A DNA stretch of 59,975 bases from Clostridia bacterium (lineage in GTDB: Bacteria > Bacillota > Clostridia > TANB77 > CAG-508). The stretch is from the NCBI GenBank assembly GCA_022796855.1, contig JAAWJM010000008.1, positions 1 to 59,975 on the forward strand, given 5' to 3'. The notes beneath the pieces are model-generated. The model ran no database searches and had not been told where the DNA came from. It was given only the letters and a program-made list of their open reading frames with translations. The position numbers and the translations under genes were made by a program. Shown here one piece after another: positions 18,301 through 27,420 of the stretch; position 1 is the stretch's first letter; each line of letters opens with the position of its first letter.

Positions 18301-20177
18301 TAGTAGATGTAGCAAAAACAAGATTCGGAAGTGGAACTCTTGATGATAAAGACAAAGGAATTGCAGGGGTAAAAGTAGAACTAGTAGAAATTAAAAATGG
18401 TGCATTATCAGTTCGTTCTACAACATATACCGATGAAAATGGTTGGTATGGATTTGGTGCATTTGTACCAGGAGATTACACCATAAGATACACCTATGGA
18501 GCAGATGATCAAACAACATTAACCAAAGAATCGCAATATATTGAAAACTATGTAACGGATTATAATGAACAATTTAAAACACAAAATGGTAAAACGTTTG
18601 AAGAAAGATTTGCTTTAAGTTATGGTATTAAAAACGATACTTCATATAATGGTCAAGATTATCAATCTACTGTTTATGAAACGGCACAAGGACAAAGTGT
18701 ATTACCACATAATTATAAAGTCGATTCTAATTTAAAGAATATGTATGAAGCAAACAATAAAGCTAAAAATGGAGAAGAACAAGCATTATCTGTTTTAGAT
18801 CAAATCATTATGAAATATGAAGCAGAGAATTATTATTGGTTTGATGATCCTATGATGGGAGGACGTTCGGATGCAACTGATGATGATGCAAGAAGAGCAC
18901 AAGTAACCGCATATGCAAAATCGGAATATGGAAAAGAAATCATCAATCATAAAGCAGAAGTATTTAACTCCTATATTAACCATAAAGCATTAAGACAAAA
19001 AGAAAGCAATGCTGTAAACTTTGATGAATATACACAAGCACAACCAATGGAGGAAGCACAAGACACAATACAAAACAATAGGGAACTTGTAAATGAATTT
19101 GAAAGAAGAAATTACATGTATGCCTATACTCCAGAAATTAATGTAGAAATTGAGTATACCACAAAACAAATTGGAGGAAACTTAAACCAAACAAAAGGAT
19201 CAAATGATCCAAAAGACTACTATGAATACAAAATAAGAGGAGTAGACTTTGGTGTAGTAGAAAGACCAAGATCAGGTTTAGCATTAGACCAAGATGTAGC
19301 TCATGTAAAAGTAATTGCAACCGATGGAACAACATTAGTAGAATTAAACAATAATGATGGAAAACTAGAAGTAGTTGTTGATAATGGAAATAACTATCAA
19401 TGGATTAAAGCAGGAAAGGTAAGTCAATACGATAGAGATGAATTAATTAACGTTATCTTAGATGATGAATTATTAAGTGGTGCAAAATTAGAAGTAACTT
19501 ATAATATCACCATAACCAATAACAGTGAAAAAGATGCTAATACAACAACAAGAGCAAAAACCATTATGAATTATGTAGCAAATAATTTGAATTTTGACTT
19601 AAATGATAATAATGGATTATGGGAAGTTATGAAAAAAGAAGACATTCAAACACAATCACATTCTACATGGGTTAACAATGAAATGGGAAGAAACAATGCA
19701 AGACAAATAGACTTAAGTACACAAACCACAGTGTTAAAAGCAACAGAAGCGAACCCACTTACCAAGCACTTAAAACCAGGAGAAAGCGTAACAAGCACAC
19801 TAACATTAAAGAAAACACTATCTGCTGAAAGTGCTGCTGATGATTTAAGCTATACGAACTTAAGTGAAATTGTAGAGATTGACAATACCGTTGGTCGATA
19901 TGACCGTGGTGCTGTTCCAGGAAATCAAAGCTTAGAAGAACAACCACGTGAACATGATACCTCTGGTTCAAGTCGATATGATGAAATTGATGAACATGCA
20001 GGAACAAAAAATGTAAAAACAAGATACCCACAAGATGGTACAATCATCATCACACCACCAACAGGAGAAACTCATATTTACTATGTACTAGGAACCATTG
20101 TAGGAGCAATTCTACTAGTAGGAATTTTAATCATTCGAAAACTAGTCGTAGCAAAAAATAAAGCCAAAGAAGACTAG
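15384..20177 (+). CDS. Giant cell-surface protein with SdrD-B-like domains and a PPTGE plus membrane-helix C-terminus
   Basis: A 1597-aa protein beginning 19 bases after the previous gene, with its own GGAGGG site; clearly co-transcribed. A signal peptide (about 1-25) is followed by a unique N-terminal region, a Pro-rich hinge (about 393-415) and SdrD-B-like units (AGTVFLDQDTGKINEGNN; EGRVFEDANTGTATSKEHVV). DUF11-like segments follow (IHVTYKIAIRNQSSVEGSV; LEVTYNITITNNSEKDANTT). The C-terminus reads PPTGE, hydrophobic helix, K/R-rich tail, which resembles a degenerate sorting signal. No sortase gene is in the window, so covalent anchoring is only a possibility. The two giants probably act together in one surface structure. 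Confidence 0.83.
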   Translation: MKRLRKIFIVMILLLGICISTIAQADGIKMYYEDVVGVVQGGKFFPNTQLPGGYTWFCIQPGGHFGKDGMLTKNENALYPVNSYIPKSGEFVCVECDPNLERRFPWLPGTKHYFRYEEGEKFSFFEHPDAAYVLAEMEEQGGVINWETAYGIWNSSISSPNRSGGYAIEAESQAYKDFYELIHGGLTASDQFESLITCSGGDFSKGVMQSDGSYVLKGPKIDYPDGSYNGENKFSWIESIEAITDAGNIEAEIILSGGEKISLSDLQENGTKTLAGKDFDVRFYSTEATNVTLKIEFGYLEHCEAEMTQYTGKKVYRNFKFEKGPAHIHKEEFTDAITGLPGEIRIPYATRRYKIIDEDGDPTQILMAYAGGAKKVRKTVTKYFEFGLGGVLSAPPPKTPLSPGDTPPPETPGDLTMELAGTVFLDQDTGKINEGNNVLDSGEGLPGTEVYLHEVDKGVVAKTLTDSNGQYHFYNLNSQKKYFVEFVYNGMLYTNVERLPGNATNISKATEEAQGHAGNRQSFNNQFKEIGSNPHNYTSPSRGAYNQVFLQEQIADTFKAIANNYGGHGNSDEEVFAYDCRIHAYSTEVYPLFDAFTPANGSANIGGNNFNALYSGEYDQTHINLGVKARPTFDLALYKDVMKATLNINGQEEVYTYDARKDWNNQGFSYGVREDYYLNELRNKYILNKGTNIKTTETINEGQYSHEYRTEEIINGNNMNENYKSWLQDDEKYKMTLYGDDSNKNYAWRDINSQLNDSEKLQIHVTYKIAIRNQSSVEGSVTEIVDYFDENYAFESAYVGDKDGNPIAGTNVEASQTSIYGEETRMGANGRWTVDGGSRGYKTIYLRPTEKRLNPRDKEQYIYVTFGLINPEETLIRAGLPSGKTFYTYNLAEINGYKTYGVELGQTESLGLIDRDSNPGNFNPGTYTMGVTPLEDDTSKAPAYAYNIRTSRTIEGRVFEDANTGTATSKEHVVDVAKTRFGSGTLDDKDKGIAGVKVELVEIKNGALSVRSTTYTDENGWYGFGAFVPGDYTIRYTYGADDQTTLTKESQYIENYVTDYNEQFKTQNGKTFEERFALSYGIKNDTSYNGQDYQSTVYETAQGQSVLPHNYKVDSNLKNMYEANNKAKNGEEQALSVLDQIIMKYEAENYYWFDDPMMGGRSDATDDDARRAQVTAYAKSEYGKEIINHKAEVFNSYINHKALRQKESNAVNFDEYTQAQPMEEAQDTIQNNRELVNEFERRNYMYAYTPEINVEIEYTTKQIGGNLNQTKGSNDPKDYYEYKIRGVDFGVVERPRSGLALDQDVAHVKVIATDGTTLVELNNNDGKLEVVVDNGNNYQWIKAGKVSQYDRDELINVILDDELLSGAKLEVTYNITITNNSEKDANTTTRAKTIMNYVANNLNFDLNDNNGLWEVMKKEDIQTQSHSTWVNNEMGRNNARQIDLSTQTTVLKATEANPLTKHLKPGESVTSTLTLKKTLSAESAADDLSYTNLSEIVEIDNTVGRYDRGAVPGNQSLEEQPREHDTSGSSRYDEIDEHAGTKNVKTRYPQDGTIIITPPTGETHIYYVLGTIVGAILLVGILIIRKLVVAKNKAKED

Positions 20178-20186
20178 ACAATAAAA

Positions 20187-20218
20187 AATAGAGATTGTTT
20201 ATAACAATCTCTATTTTA
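20187..20218 (+). terminator. Terminator after the surface-protein operon
   Basis: AAATAGAGATTGT / ACAATCTCTATTTT stem followed by T-rich sequence. Confidence 0.8.
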
Positions 20219-20231
20219 TTTTGCCAACCCA

Positions 20232-20260
20232 TTGAAAAAAACGAGGAAATGATATAAAAT
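20232..20260 (+). promoter_or_regulatory. Sigma-A-like promoter upstream of spoIIE
   Basis: TTGAAA 20232-20237, 17-base spacer, TAAAAT 20255-20260. It lies 163 bases before the ATG, so the leader is long; I see no riboswitch in it. Confidence 0.5.
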
Positions 20261-20422
20261 AATAACGAAAAAGATATTTTTTATATAAGAAACGTCATAT
20301 CCGATCATAAACTATCATAAAAAGCCGAAAACTTTTTTAAATAGAGTACTAAATATGACAAACTATTCAAAAGATTAAGATTAAAATAGATACGAATATT
20401 TAGAAAAGTAAGAGGTGGTCAT

Positions 20423-22909
20423 ATGTTTCAAAATATACAAGGACAAGCTGATTTTGAACAAGAAGAAGTGGGAAATAAACAAGATAAAATAAAACGATTT
20501 TTGAAAGTGGCTCTAACGCCACAAAAAATCTTAATATATATGGTATGCTTTATGCTATCTAGCCTTGAATGTGTGGGAGGAATTGCTCCATTTGCGATTG
20601 CGATTTTAGGAGCCTGTCTTTCCAATCGTATTCCAGTCCTTATGGTATATATATGTACATTACTTGGTACCTTTATTGGTTTAGGAGCAACAAGTGCATT
20701 AACCTATCTTTTAACATCACTTGTTTTTATTGTAATGACACTCATTTGGAGACCAAAAGAAGGGTTAGAATATGAAAATGAAAAATTGAAATTAGGAAAA
20801 TATGTGATATTATCCTCTTTTTTAATACAAGTCTCGAACATGTTATTTGGAGACTTTTTAGTGTATGACTTAGTGGTTAGCATAGGAATTGCGGTAACAT
20901 CGTATATTTTCTATAAAATATTTGCAAACTCCTTAATTGTGATGGATCAATTTGGAAAGAAAAGAGCGTTTGCCATTGAAGAAGTAATAGGAGCAAGTAT
21001 TTTACTTGCTATTTCAGCATCAAGTTTTCGAGGATTTGCTATTTTTGGGTTTGAAATACGAACCATTTTAAGTATTTTAGTGGTACTAATATTAGGTTGG
21101 AAAAATGGCGTACTAGTAGGAGCTACTACAGGAATTACCATTGGAACGATTTTAGGTTTAATTGGGCAAGAGGAACCAATCATAATTGCTTCTTATGCTT
21201 TATCTGGCATGATAGCAGGTGTTTTTTCAAGGTTTGGTAAATTTGGTGTGATTGTAGGGTTTATTTTAGGAAATGCCATTTTAACCTATGTAACCAATGG
21301 AAATACGGGTTCGATTATTTACTTAAAAGAAATTTTAATTGCTTCTTTAGGGTTACTATTAGTACCAGCAAGCATCCAAATTGATATTGAAGAATTATTT
21401 GGAAAAGCGAAATTATTACAAGCAGGAAGTGTAGGAAGCTTACAAGAAACCAGAGATACCATTTACCGCCTAAACAATGTATCAAGAACTATTGCAGATA
21501 TTGCAGATACGTATAAGGAAGCAGCTACTACGATTGTTGAAGAAGAGGAAATCGTAAAAAAAGAAAACCAAAAGATTTTCATTGAGCAATTGTTAGAAAA
21601 TGTAGAGGAACTAAGAGATAATATTCTATATGAAGATATGCAAAATATCGAACAATCCGAAATTATAGAGGATATCTTTCAGGTATTAGTTGAAAACCAA
21701 AAAATAACAAAAGAGGATTTACTAAAAGTACTAGAAAATCATAATAATTATGTCATAGGATTTGATAATGAAGAAGTAAGTAAACAAATTGAACAAGATG
21801 TAAAACAAATTGTTACTATGATGAATGAAGCATATCGTGTTAGTAAAGTAAATTTTATTTGGAAGCACAAGATAGAAGAAAATAAAAAAACGATGGTAAA
21901 TCAGTTAGATGGTGTTTCAAAAGTTATTTCAGCACTAGCAGAAGATATGGAACAATCCGAAGACCAAGCAAATGAATTTATTATGGAAAAAGAAGAAATT
22001 TTAAATCTTGCTAAAAATCGTAATGTTGAGATAAAAGACTTAAAAATTAGAAGAGAAAAAACAGGAAGATATATTATTAATGTATATGTAGACACTTGCC
22101 TAGAAGAAAATGAAAAACGTGGTTGTACAGTAGAAATATTGGAAAAAATATTATCCAAAGTACTAGAAGAAAAAATTGTATTACAAAAAAATAATTGTGG
22201 ACAAAAGAAAGACACCAATCTTTGTATAAACACATATACCTCACAAGACCGATACACATTGCAACTTGGCATATCCAGACAAACCAAACAAGGCTCTCCA
22301 ATTTCTGGTGATACCTCTACAAGTTTAAAGCTAGAAGATGGAAAATACCTACTTGCCATCAGTGATGGAATGGGAACAGGACCAAAAGCAAGACAAAGTA
22401 GCAAAATAGCCATAAAAATGTTAGAACGCTTACTAAGTGGAGGTTTCGACAAAGACAGCTCCATTGAACTGATTAACACAACTCTATCGGCAAGTGCAGG
22501 AGAAGATGACACCTATGCCACTTTAGATATTGCCATATTAGACCTATATGCAGGAAACATTGAATTTATTAAAAATGGAGCCTGCCCAACCTATATCAAA
22601 CAAAATGGAAAAGTACAAATCATAAAAGCACTATCCTTACCAGCAGGAATTTTAGATAACATTAGTCTAGTTGTATATGATAAAGATATAGAAGGAGGAG
22701 ACCTTCTAATTATGTGCTCAGATGGTATCATGGAATCCAATACCGAATACCAAAACAAAGAGCTATGGGTAAGGGATATATTAGAAAGCATTGGAACCGA
22801 TAATGTCCAAAAAATAGCAGACATTATCACAAAAGAAGCCATCGACAATGGCTATGGACAAGTAAAAGATGATATGACCATTATTGTGGCAAAAATGACT
22901 AAAAAATAA
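20423..22909 (+). CDS. spoIIE: Stage II sporulation protein E (membrane PP2C phosphatase)
   Basis: An 828-aa protein. The N-terminal third (about residues 38-325) contains about ten hydrophobic helices. A regulatory linker with coiled-coil character (about 330-590) and a C-terminal PP2C/SpoIIE phosphatase domain (about 600-828) follow, with metal-site motifs LLAISDGMGTGPKA and LLIMCSDGIMES. SpoIIE dephosphorylates SpoIIAA in the forespore, activating sigma-F, and associates with FtsZ at the polar septum. Length and layout match the family. GAGGTGG precedes ATG 20423. It is monocistronic, bounded by terminators. Confidence 0.95.
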   Translation: MFQNIQGQADFEQEEVGNKQDKIKRFLKVALTPQKILIYMVCFMLSSLECVGGIAPFAIAILGACLSNRIPVLMVYICTLLGTFIGLGATSALTYLLTSLVFIVMTLIWRPKEGLEYENEKLKLGKYVILSSFLIQVSNMLFGDFLVYDLVVSIGIAVTSYIFYKIFANSLIVMDQFGKKRAFAIEEVIGASILLAISASSFRGFAIFGFEIRTILSILVVLILGWKNGVLVGATTGITIGTILGLIGQEEPIIIASYALSGMIAGVFSRFGKFGVIVGFILGNAILTYVTNGNTGSIIYLKEILIASLGLLLVPASIQIDIEELFGKAKLLQAGSVGSLQETRDTIYRLNNVSRTIADIADTYKEAATTIVEEEEIVKKENQKIFIEQLLENVEELRDNILYEDMQNIEQSEIIEDIFQVLVENQKITKEDLLKVLENHNNYVIGFDNEEVSKQIEQDVKQIVTMMNEAYRVSKVNFIWKHKIEENKKTMVNQLDGVSKVISALAEDMEQSEDQANEFIMEKEEILNLAKNRNVEIKDLKIRREKTGRYIINVYVDTCLEENEKRGCTVEILEKILSKVLEEKIVLQKNNCGQKKDTNLCINTYTSQDRYTLQLGISRQTKQGSPISGDTSTSLKLEDGKYLLAISDGMGTGPKARQSSKIAIKMLERLLSGGFDKDSSIELINTTLSASAGEDDTYATLDIAILDLYAGNIEFIKNGACPTYIKQNGKVQIIKALSLPAGILDNISLVVYDKDIEGGDLLIMCSDGIMESNTEYQNKELWVRDILESIGTDNVQKIADIITKEAIDNGYGQVKDDMTIIVAKMTKK

Positions 22910-22915
22910 AACCGA

Positions 22916-22943
22916 AAAAGGAGAGCAATGTGCTCTCCTTTTA
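22916..22943 (+). terminator. Terminator after spoIIE
   Basis: AAAAGGAGAGCA / TGCTCTCCTTTT perfect stem seven bases after the spoIIE stop. Confidence 0.85.
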
Positions 22944-22954
22944 CTACGATTTCC

Positions 22955-22983
22955 TTGACAAAACTGCCCAAAGGGCGTACAAT
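22955..22983 (+). promoter_or_regulatory. Sigma-A-type promoter for gdpP-rplI-dnaB
   Basis: Perfect TTGACA 22955-22960, 17-base spacer and TACAAT 22978-22983, 26 bases before ATG 23009. Confidence 0.8.
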
Positions 22984-23008
22984 AGAAGTGTTAAATAAAG
23001 GAGGATGT

Positions 23009-25042
23009 ATGCAAAATTCAAATAAAAGGGCTTTTGAAATTATTAATTCAAGAACCAAAATATACTTAATTATCATTGCCATATTACTTGTCATTTTATG
23101 CTTCTATCAGATTGAACTTATTATACCAGCAGTGTTGGTTTATGCACTAATTTGTTTTTACGCATTTTGGACAAGCAATAAAAGAAAAGCAGAAATTTCA
23201 GAACATATACAAGAATTAACCATTGAGGTAGATTCCGCTGCAAAAAATACCTTAATTAATTCACCATTTCCACTAATTATTGTAGAAACAGATGGCAATA
23301 TTATTTATAAAAGTTCTAAATTTGTAAGTGAATTTGAAAATGTAAATATAGAAGACACCCTAAATTACTTAATGCAAGAAATGAAAGTAGAAATTGAAGA
23401 AAAGATAAAAAATAAAGATAGCAATCGCACCAAGGACAGAACCATCCAAAAAGAGCAACAAATTGGAGAGCGAAATTACAAAATTATTGGAGAATATGTA
23501 AAATCCAAAAACAATGAAAGAAAAAATCAAACAGAATATATGGTGTTACTATATTTTATTGACCATACAGAGTATGTAAAAGCAGTGAAAAAATATCATG
23601 ATGCCCAAATTTGTATGGGAATTATTCGAATTGATAATTACGAGGAAATGATGCAAAGAATTGCAACAGAAGACAAACCACAAGTAGCTGCAAAAATTGA
23701 AAAAGCAATGTATGATTGGGCAATTGAAACCAAAGGAGTTATTATCAAATCAGACCGAGACACTTTTGTGTATATTTTTGAGCAACGATACTTAGAAAAA
23801 ATAAAAGAAAATAAATTTCAAATTTTAGATACCATTAAAGAAATCAAGCTAGAAGGGGGGTTACAAATTACACTAAGTATTTCCATTTCCAATGATGGAG
23901 CAAACGAATACGAAAAATACAAATCTGCTTTATCGGGAATGGATATTGTGTTAGGAAGAGGAGGAGACCAAGCGGTTATTCGTGAAAACGAAAAATACTT
24001 ATTCTTTGGGGGAAGAGTACAAGAGTTAGAAAAAAGAACCAAAGTAAAAGCAAGAACCGTTGCCCATGCGTTAGAAGAATTGATGTTAGAAGCAAACCAT
24101 ATTATGATTATGGGACATACCAATGGGGACATCGATTCCATGGGGTCTAGTTTAGGCGTATATCGAATTGCCAGAAGCCTTGGGAAAGAAGCAAATATTG
24201 TAAGTGATCATATTGGTTTTGGTTTAACTGCATTTATTGATTCGGTAAGAAAAGAAGAAGAGGAAAATATTTTTATCGATAAACAAGAAGCACTAGCTAA
24301 AATAACCACTGAAACTTTATTAATTGTTGTCGATACCCATAAAAGAAGCTATGTGGAAGTACCAGAATTATTAGAAAGAACCAATCGAATTGTGGTCATC
24401 GACCACCATAGAAGAAGTACCGATTATATTGATAATGCTACTTTAATGTTCCACGAAGTATATGCATCATCAGCCGCAGAACTTGTAACTGAATTACTAC
24501 AATATGTAGAAGTACCCGTAACCTTAAAAACAGTGGAAACCGAAGGGCTATATGCAGGAATTATGGTAGATACCAAAAACTTTACCTTTAAAACAGGTGT
24601 TAGAACATTTGAAGCAGCTGCATACTTACGAAAATGTGGCGTGGATATTATAAGAGTAAAAAAATGGTTCCAAAGTGATTTAGCAAGTTATAAAACCATT
24701 TCGAATATTGTAAAAGAAGCTGAAATTATACATGACACCATTGCCATATCTACCTACGAAGAAGAAACCAAAGATGCGAGTCTCATTTGTGCAAAAGCAG
24801 CCGATGAACTACTAACCATCAGTGATGTAACTGCCTCTTTTGTAATTGGTACCATTGGAAACAAAGTATGCATTAGTGGACGTTCCATAGGGGATATCAA
24901 TGTACAAGTTATCTTAGAAAAATTGGGAGGGGGAGGACACATCACCCTTGCAGGAGCACAACTAGAAGGAAAAACCAAACAAGAAGCAAAACAAGAACTA
25001 ATGGCGAAAATTGATGAGTATTTTGAGGAATTAGGAAATTAG
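23009..25042 (+). CDS. gdpP: Cyclic-di-AMP phosphodiesterase GdpP (DHH family)
   Basis: A 677-aa protein. Two N-terminal membrane helices are followed by a degenerate PAS-like region and a degenerate GGDEF domain (LGRGGDQAV stands in for GGDEF). The DHH/DHHA1 catalytic region has MGHTNGDIDSMGSSLGV, IVVDTHKRSYVE, IDHHRRSTDYID and GGGGHITLAGAQ. The enzyme hydrolyses c-di-AMP, with effects on wall stress, potassium and osmotic balance. The order gdpP-rplI-dnaB is the widespread Firmicutes arrangement. ATG 23009 has AAGGAGG four bases upstream; an in-frame start at 22928 would lie within the terminator. Confidence 0.95.
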   Translation: MQNSNKRAFEIINSRTKIYLIIIAILLVILCFYQIELIIPAVLVYALICFYAFWTSNKRKAEISEHIQELTIEVDSAAKNTLINSPFPLIIVETDGNIIYKSSKFVSEFENVNIEDTLNYLMQEMKVEIEEKIKNKDSNRTKDRTIQKEQQIGERNYKIIGEYVKSKNNERKNQTEYMVLLYFIDHTEYVKAVKKYHDAQICMGIIRIDNYEEMMQRIATEDKPQVAAKIEKAMYDWAIETKGVIIKSDRDTFVYIFEQRYLEKIKENKFQILDTIKEIKLEGGLQITLSISISNDGANEYEKYKSALSGMDIVLGRGGDQAVIRENEKYLFFGGRVQELEKRTKVKARTVAHALEELMLEANHIMIMGHTNGDIDSMGSSLGVYRIARSLGKEANIVSDHIGFGLTAFIDSVRKEEEENIFIDKQEALAKITTETLLIVVDTHKRSYVEVPELLERTNRIVVIDHHRRSTDYIDNATLMFHEVYASSAAELVTELLQYVEVPVTLKTVETEGLYAGIMVDTKNFTFKTGVRTFEAAAYLRKCGVDIIRVKKWFQSDLASYKTISNIVKEAEIIHDTIAISTYEEETKDASLICAKAADELLTISDVTASFVIGTIGNKVCISGRSIGDINVQVILEKLGGGGHITLAGAQLEGKTKQEAKQELMAKIDEYFEELGN

Positions 25043-25053
25043 GAGGAAAGCGT

Positions 25054-25500
25054 ATGAAAGTCATTTTAAAGGAAGATATTAAAGGGGTTGGAAAAAAAGA
25101 CCAAATTATTAATGCAAACGATGGGTATGCGAGAAACTATTTGTTTCCAAAGAATTTGGCGGTTCCGGCAGATAAGGGGAACTTAACGAATTTGCAATCG
25201 AAAAAATCCTCCGAAGAGCACAGGAAAGAATTAGAAAAAGAAGCAGCAAAACAAACGGCAAAAAAAATAGAAGAAATTATACTAAAACTTCCAGTAAAAG
25301 CAGGAGAGAATGGAAAAGTATTTGGAAGTATTACCTCAAAAGAAATTGCGGAAAATTTAGAAAAGCAATATGGAATTAAAGTGGATAAGAAAAAAATTCT
25401 ATTAAACGAGCCAATCAAAGTAATCGGTACATTTCATATTGAAATTAAATTATACGATACCGTAATGGCAAAATTAAAAATAAATGTCGTAACCATGTAG
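25054..25500 (+). CDS. rplI: 50S ribosomal protein L9
   Basis: A 148-aa protein with the L9 N-terminal signature (VILKEDIKGVGKKDQIINAN, then DGYARNYLFPKNLA), the long connecting helix (about residues 50-78) and the C-terminal rRNA-binding domain (GSITSKEIAENL, IGTFHIEIKLY). Normal length. It starts 11 bases after gdpP with AGGAGG. Confidence 0.97.
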   Translation: MKVILKEDIKGVGKKDQIINANDGYARNYLFPKNLAVPADKGNLTNLQSKKSSEEHRKELEKEAAKQTAKKIEEIILKLPVKAGENGKVFGSITSKEIAENLEKQYGIKVDKKKILLNEPIKVIGTFHIEIKLYDTVMAKLKINVVTM

Positions 25501-25565
25501 GTGTCGACCAGCGAGCGAGGCACAAAAACACATGCCGGTAGGGGTCAGCATATCATGCAGGACCA
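25497..25565. repeat. Degenerate REP-like sequence between rplI and dnaB
   Basis: Contains GTAGGTGTCGACC and GTAGGGGTCAGCAT pieces related to the palindromic family at 8239-8315, but without a well-formed second arm. Confidence 0.4.
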
Positions 25566-25598
25566 CGAACAACAAACCAACAAAAAGGAGCAAGAGCT

Positions 25599-26930
25599 AT
25601 GGAATTAGGAAAAGTACCACCAAGTGATATAGAAGCAGAACAAGCAGTACTCGGAAGCATGTTGACCGATAAAGAAGCGGTTACTTCGGTTATTGAAGTA
25701 TTAAAAGAAGAAGATTTTTACCGTGAAGACAATAAAGCCATTTATGGTGCTATTTTAAACTTATATAACCGAGCAGAACCAGTAGACATTATTACCCTAA
25801 AAGCAGAACTAACCTCTCTTGGAAAATTCGATATGATTGGTGGACTTGAATATTTAGCAAGTCTTCCAGACATGGCACCAACCACAGCGAATATTGACAA
25901 ATACATAAAAATTGTAGAAGAAAAATCGATGCTTCGAAGCCTTATTCAAACCGCAAACCAAATTATTGCTCTTGGCTATGACCCAACCGAAGAAGTCGAA
26001 AACATCATGGACCAAGCCGAAAAGAAAATTTTTGATGTGATGCAAAAAAAGAACCAAAAAGGATATGCTTCTATAAAAGACATTTTAGTCGATACGTTTG
26101 CTGGCTTAGAAAAATTATATAACCAAAAAGAACACATTACTGGTATTCCAACAGGATTTGCAGACCTAGATTATAAAACAGCAGGACTTCATGAATCGGA
26201 CTTAATCTTAATTGCCGCAAGACCAGCTATGGGAAAATCCGCTTTTGCTCTTAATATTGCAGCAAATGCCGCAGTTAGAGGAGGAGCACCAGTTGCCATT
26301 TTTAGTTTGGAAATGTCCAAAGAACAAATGGTAAACAGAATTCTATGTAGTGAAGCAATGGTAGATAGTAACAAAGTTAGAACCGGAAAAATTGATGATG
26401 AAGATTGGATGAAACTAGCAGGAGCATTAGGACCACTTTCCGAATCGGGTATTTATATAGATGATACCCCGGGAATTTCTGTTATGGAAATACGTGCGAA
26501 ATGCCGAAAATTAAAACTAGAAAAAAACATTGGATTAGTGGTAATTGATTACTTACAATTAGTACAAGGAAGTGCTAAAAGAGGAGGAAGCCGTGAACAA
26601 GAGATTTCTGAAATTAGCCGTTCTTTAAAAATATTAGCCAAAGAAATTAATGTACCAGTCATTGCTTTATCCCAGCTATCAAGAGCACCAGAACAACGAC
26701 CAGACCATAGACCAATGTTATCCGACCTTCGTGAATCAGGAGCCATCGAACAAGATGCCGATATTGTTATGTTCCTATACCGTGACGACTATTATAACGA
26801 AGAAAGCGAAAAGAAAAACGTAGCAGAAGTCATTATTGCAAAACACCGTTCAGGCTCAACAGGAACCGTAGAATTATTATGGCTTGGCAATTATACCAAA
26901 TTTACCAATATCGAAAAATACAGAGATTAA
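25599..26930 (+). CDS. dnaB: Replicative DNA helicase DnaB
   Basis: A 443-aa protein. The N-terminal DnaB domain begins PPSDIEAEQAVLGSML and the RecA-like C-terminal domain contains Walker A ARPAMGKSAFALNIA, Walker B LVVIDYLQLV and DLRESGAIEQDADIV. It is the hexameric fork helicase (DnaC in B. subtilis naming). All CGG trinucleotides, for example in ACC-CCG-GGA, are out of frame. AAAAGGAG precedes ATG 25599. Confidence 0.97.
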   Translation: MELGKVPPSDIEAEQAVLGSMLTDKEAVTSVIEVLKEEDFYREDNKAIYGAILNLYNRAEPVDIITLKAELTSLGKFDMIGGLEYLASLPDMAPTTANIDKYIKIVEEKSMLRSLIQTANQIIALGYDPTEEVENIMDQAEKKIFDVMQKKNQKGYASIKDILVDTFAGLEKLYNQKEHITGIPTGFADLDYKTAGLHESDLILIAARPAMGKSAFALNIAANAAVRGGAPVAIFSLEMSKEQMVNRILCSEAMVDSNKVRTGKIDDEDWMKLAGALGPLSESGIYIDDTPGISVMEIRAKCRKLKLEKNIGLVVIDYLQLVQGSAKRGGSREQEISEISRSLKILAKEINVPVIALSQLSRAPEQRPDHRPMLSDLRESGAIEQDADIVMFLYRDDYYNEESEKKNVAEVIIAKHRSGSTGTVELLWLGNYTKFTNIEKYRD

Positions 26931-26997
26931 AAGAAGAAATATTTTTTCATTTCTATTTTAACTACTTTTAAAGTAAAGAAGGAAAGGAATCAATTTT

Positions 26998-27420
26998 ATG
27001 GGATTAAATTATATTAGCCTACAAAAAGCAATCGTAGCACTCGAAAACGGAATTAACATTTATTATACCAAAAAGGAACAAGATACCGAAGTAGATGAAA
27101 TGGAGATTATTCAATCTGGAATTATTCAAAACTTTGAAGTATGTTATGAAATTTCTTGGAAATTAATGAAAAAGAAATTAGAAGAAAACATAGGAAGAAC
27201 GGAAGTAGATGGTGTGTCTAGGAAAGAGCTTTTCCGTATAGCAGCACAAAATAAATTAATTGACGATATTGAAAAATGGTTTGTCTTTCATGAGGCAAGA
27301 AACATGACATCACATGATTATGATGGAATAAAAGCACAAGAAGTTTTGGGAATTGCAATCGAATTTTTGCCATATGCTAAAAAACTAATGGAAAGGTTAG
27401 AAGCCAATGATAGCAATTGA
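26998..27420 (+). CDS. HEPN toxin-type protein (HI0074 / HepT family)
   Basis: A 140-aa helical protein with the HEPN RNase motif R-x4-H (R101 to H106 in ARNMTSHDY). It is the HI0074 subgroup, long annotated as nucleotidyltransferase substrate-binding proteins (FEVCYEISWKLMKKKL). With the following gene it forms a HEPN/MNT pair. In characterised HepT/MntA systems the MNT enzyme AMPylates and silences the HEPN RNase. The pair is inserted between dnaB and tilS, so it is an accessory insertion in a housekeeping operon. GGAAAGGAATC precedes ATG 26998. Confidence 0.85.
   Translation: MGLNYISLQKAIVALENGINIYYTKKEQDTEVDEMEIIQSGIIQNFEVCYEISWKLMKKKLEENIGRTEVDGVSRKELFRIAAQNKLIDDIEKWFVFHEARNMTSHDYDGIKAQEVLGIAIEFLPYAKKLMERLEANDSN

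Noticed and set aside
20155..20177. Canonical LPXTG anchoring of the 15.4-20.2 kb protein
   Set aside because: The motif is PPTGE, not LPXTG, and no sortase gene is in the window; left as a possibility only.
22928..23008. Upstream in-frame start for gdpP
   Set aside because: It lies in the spoIIE terminator and gdpP promoter; ATG 23009 has the ribosome site and starts just before the membrane helices.
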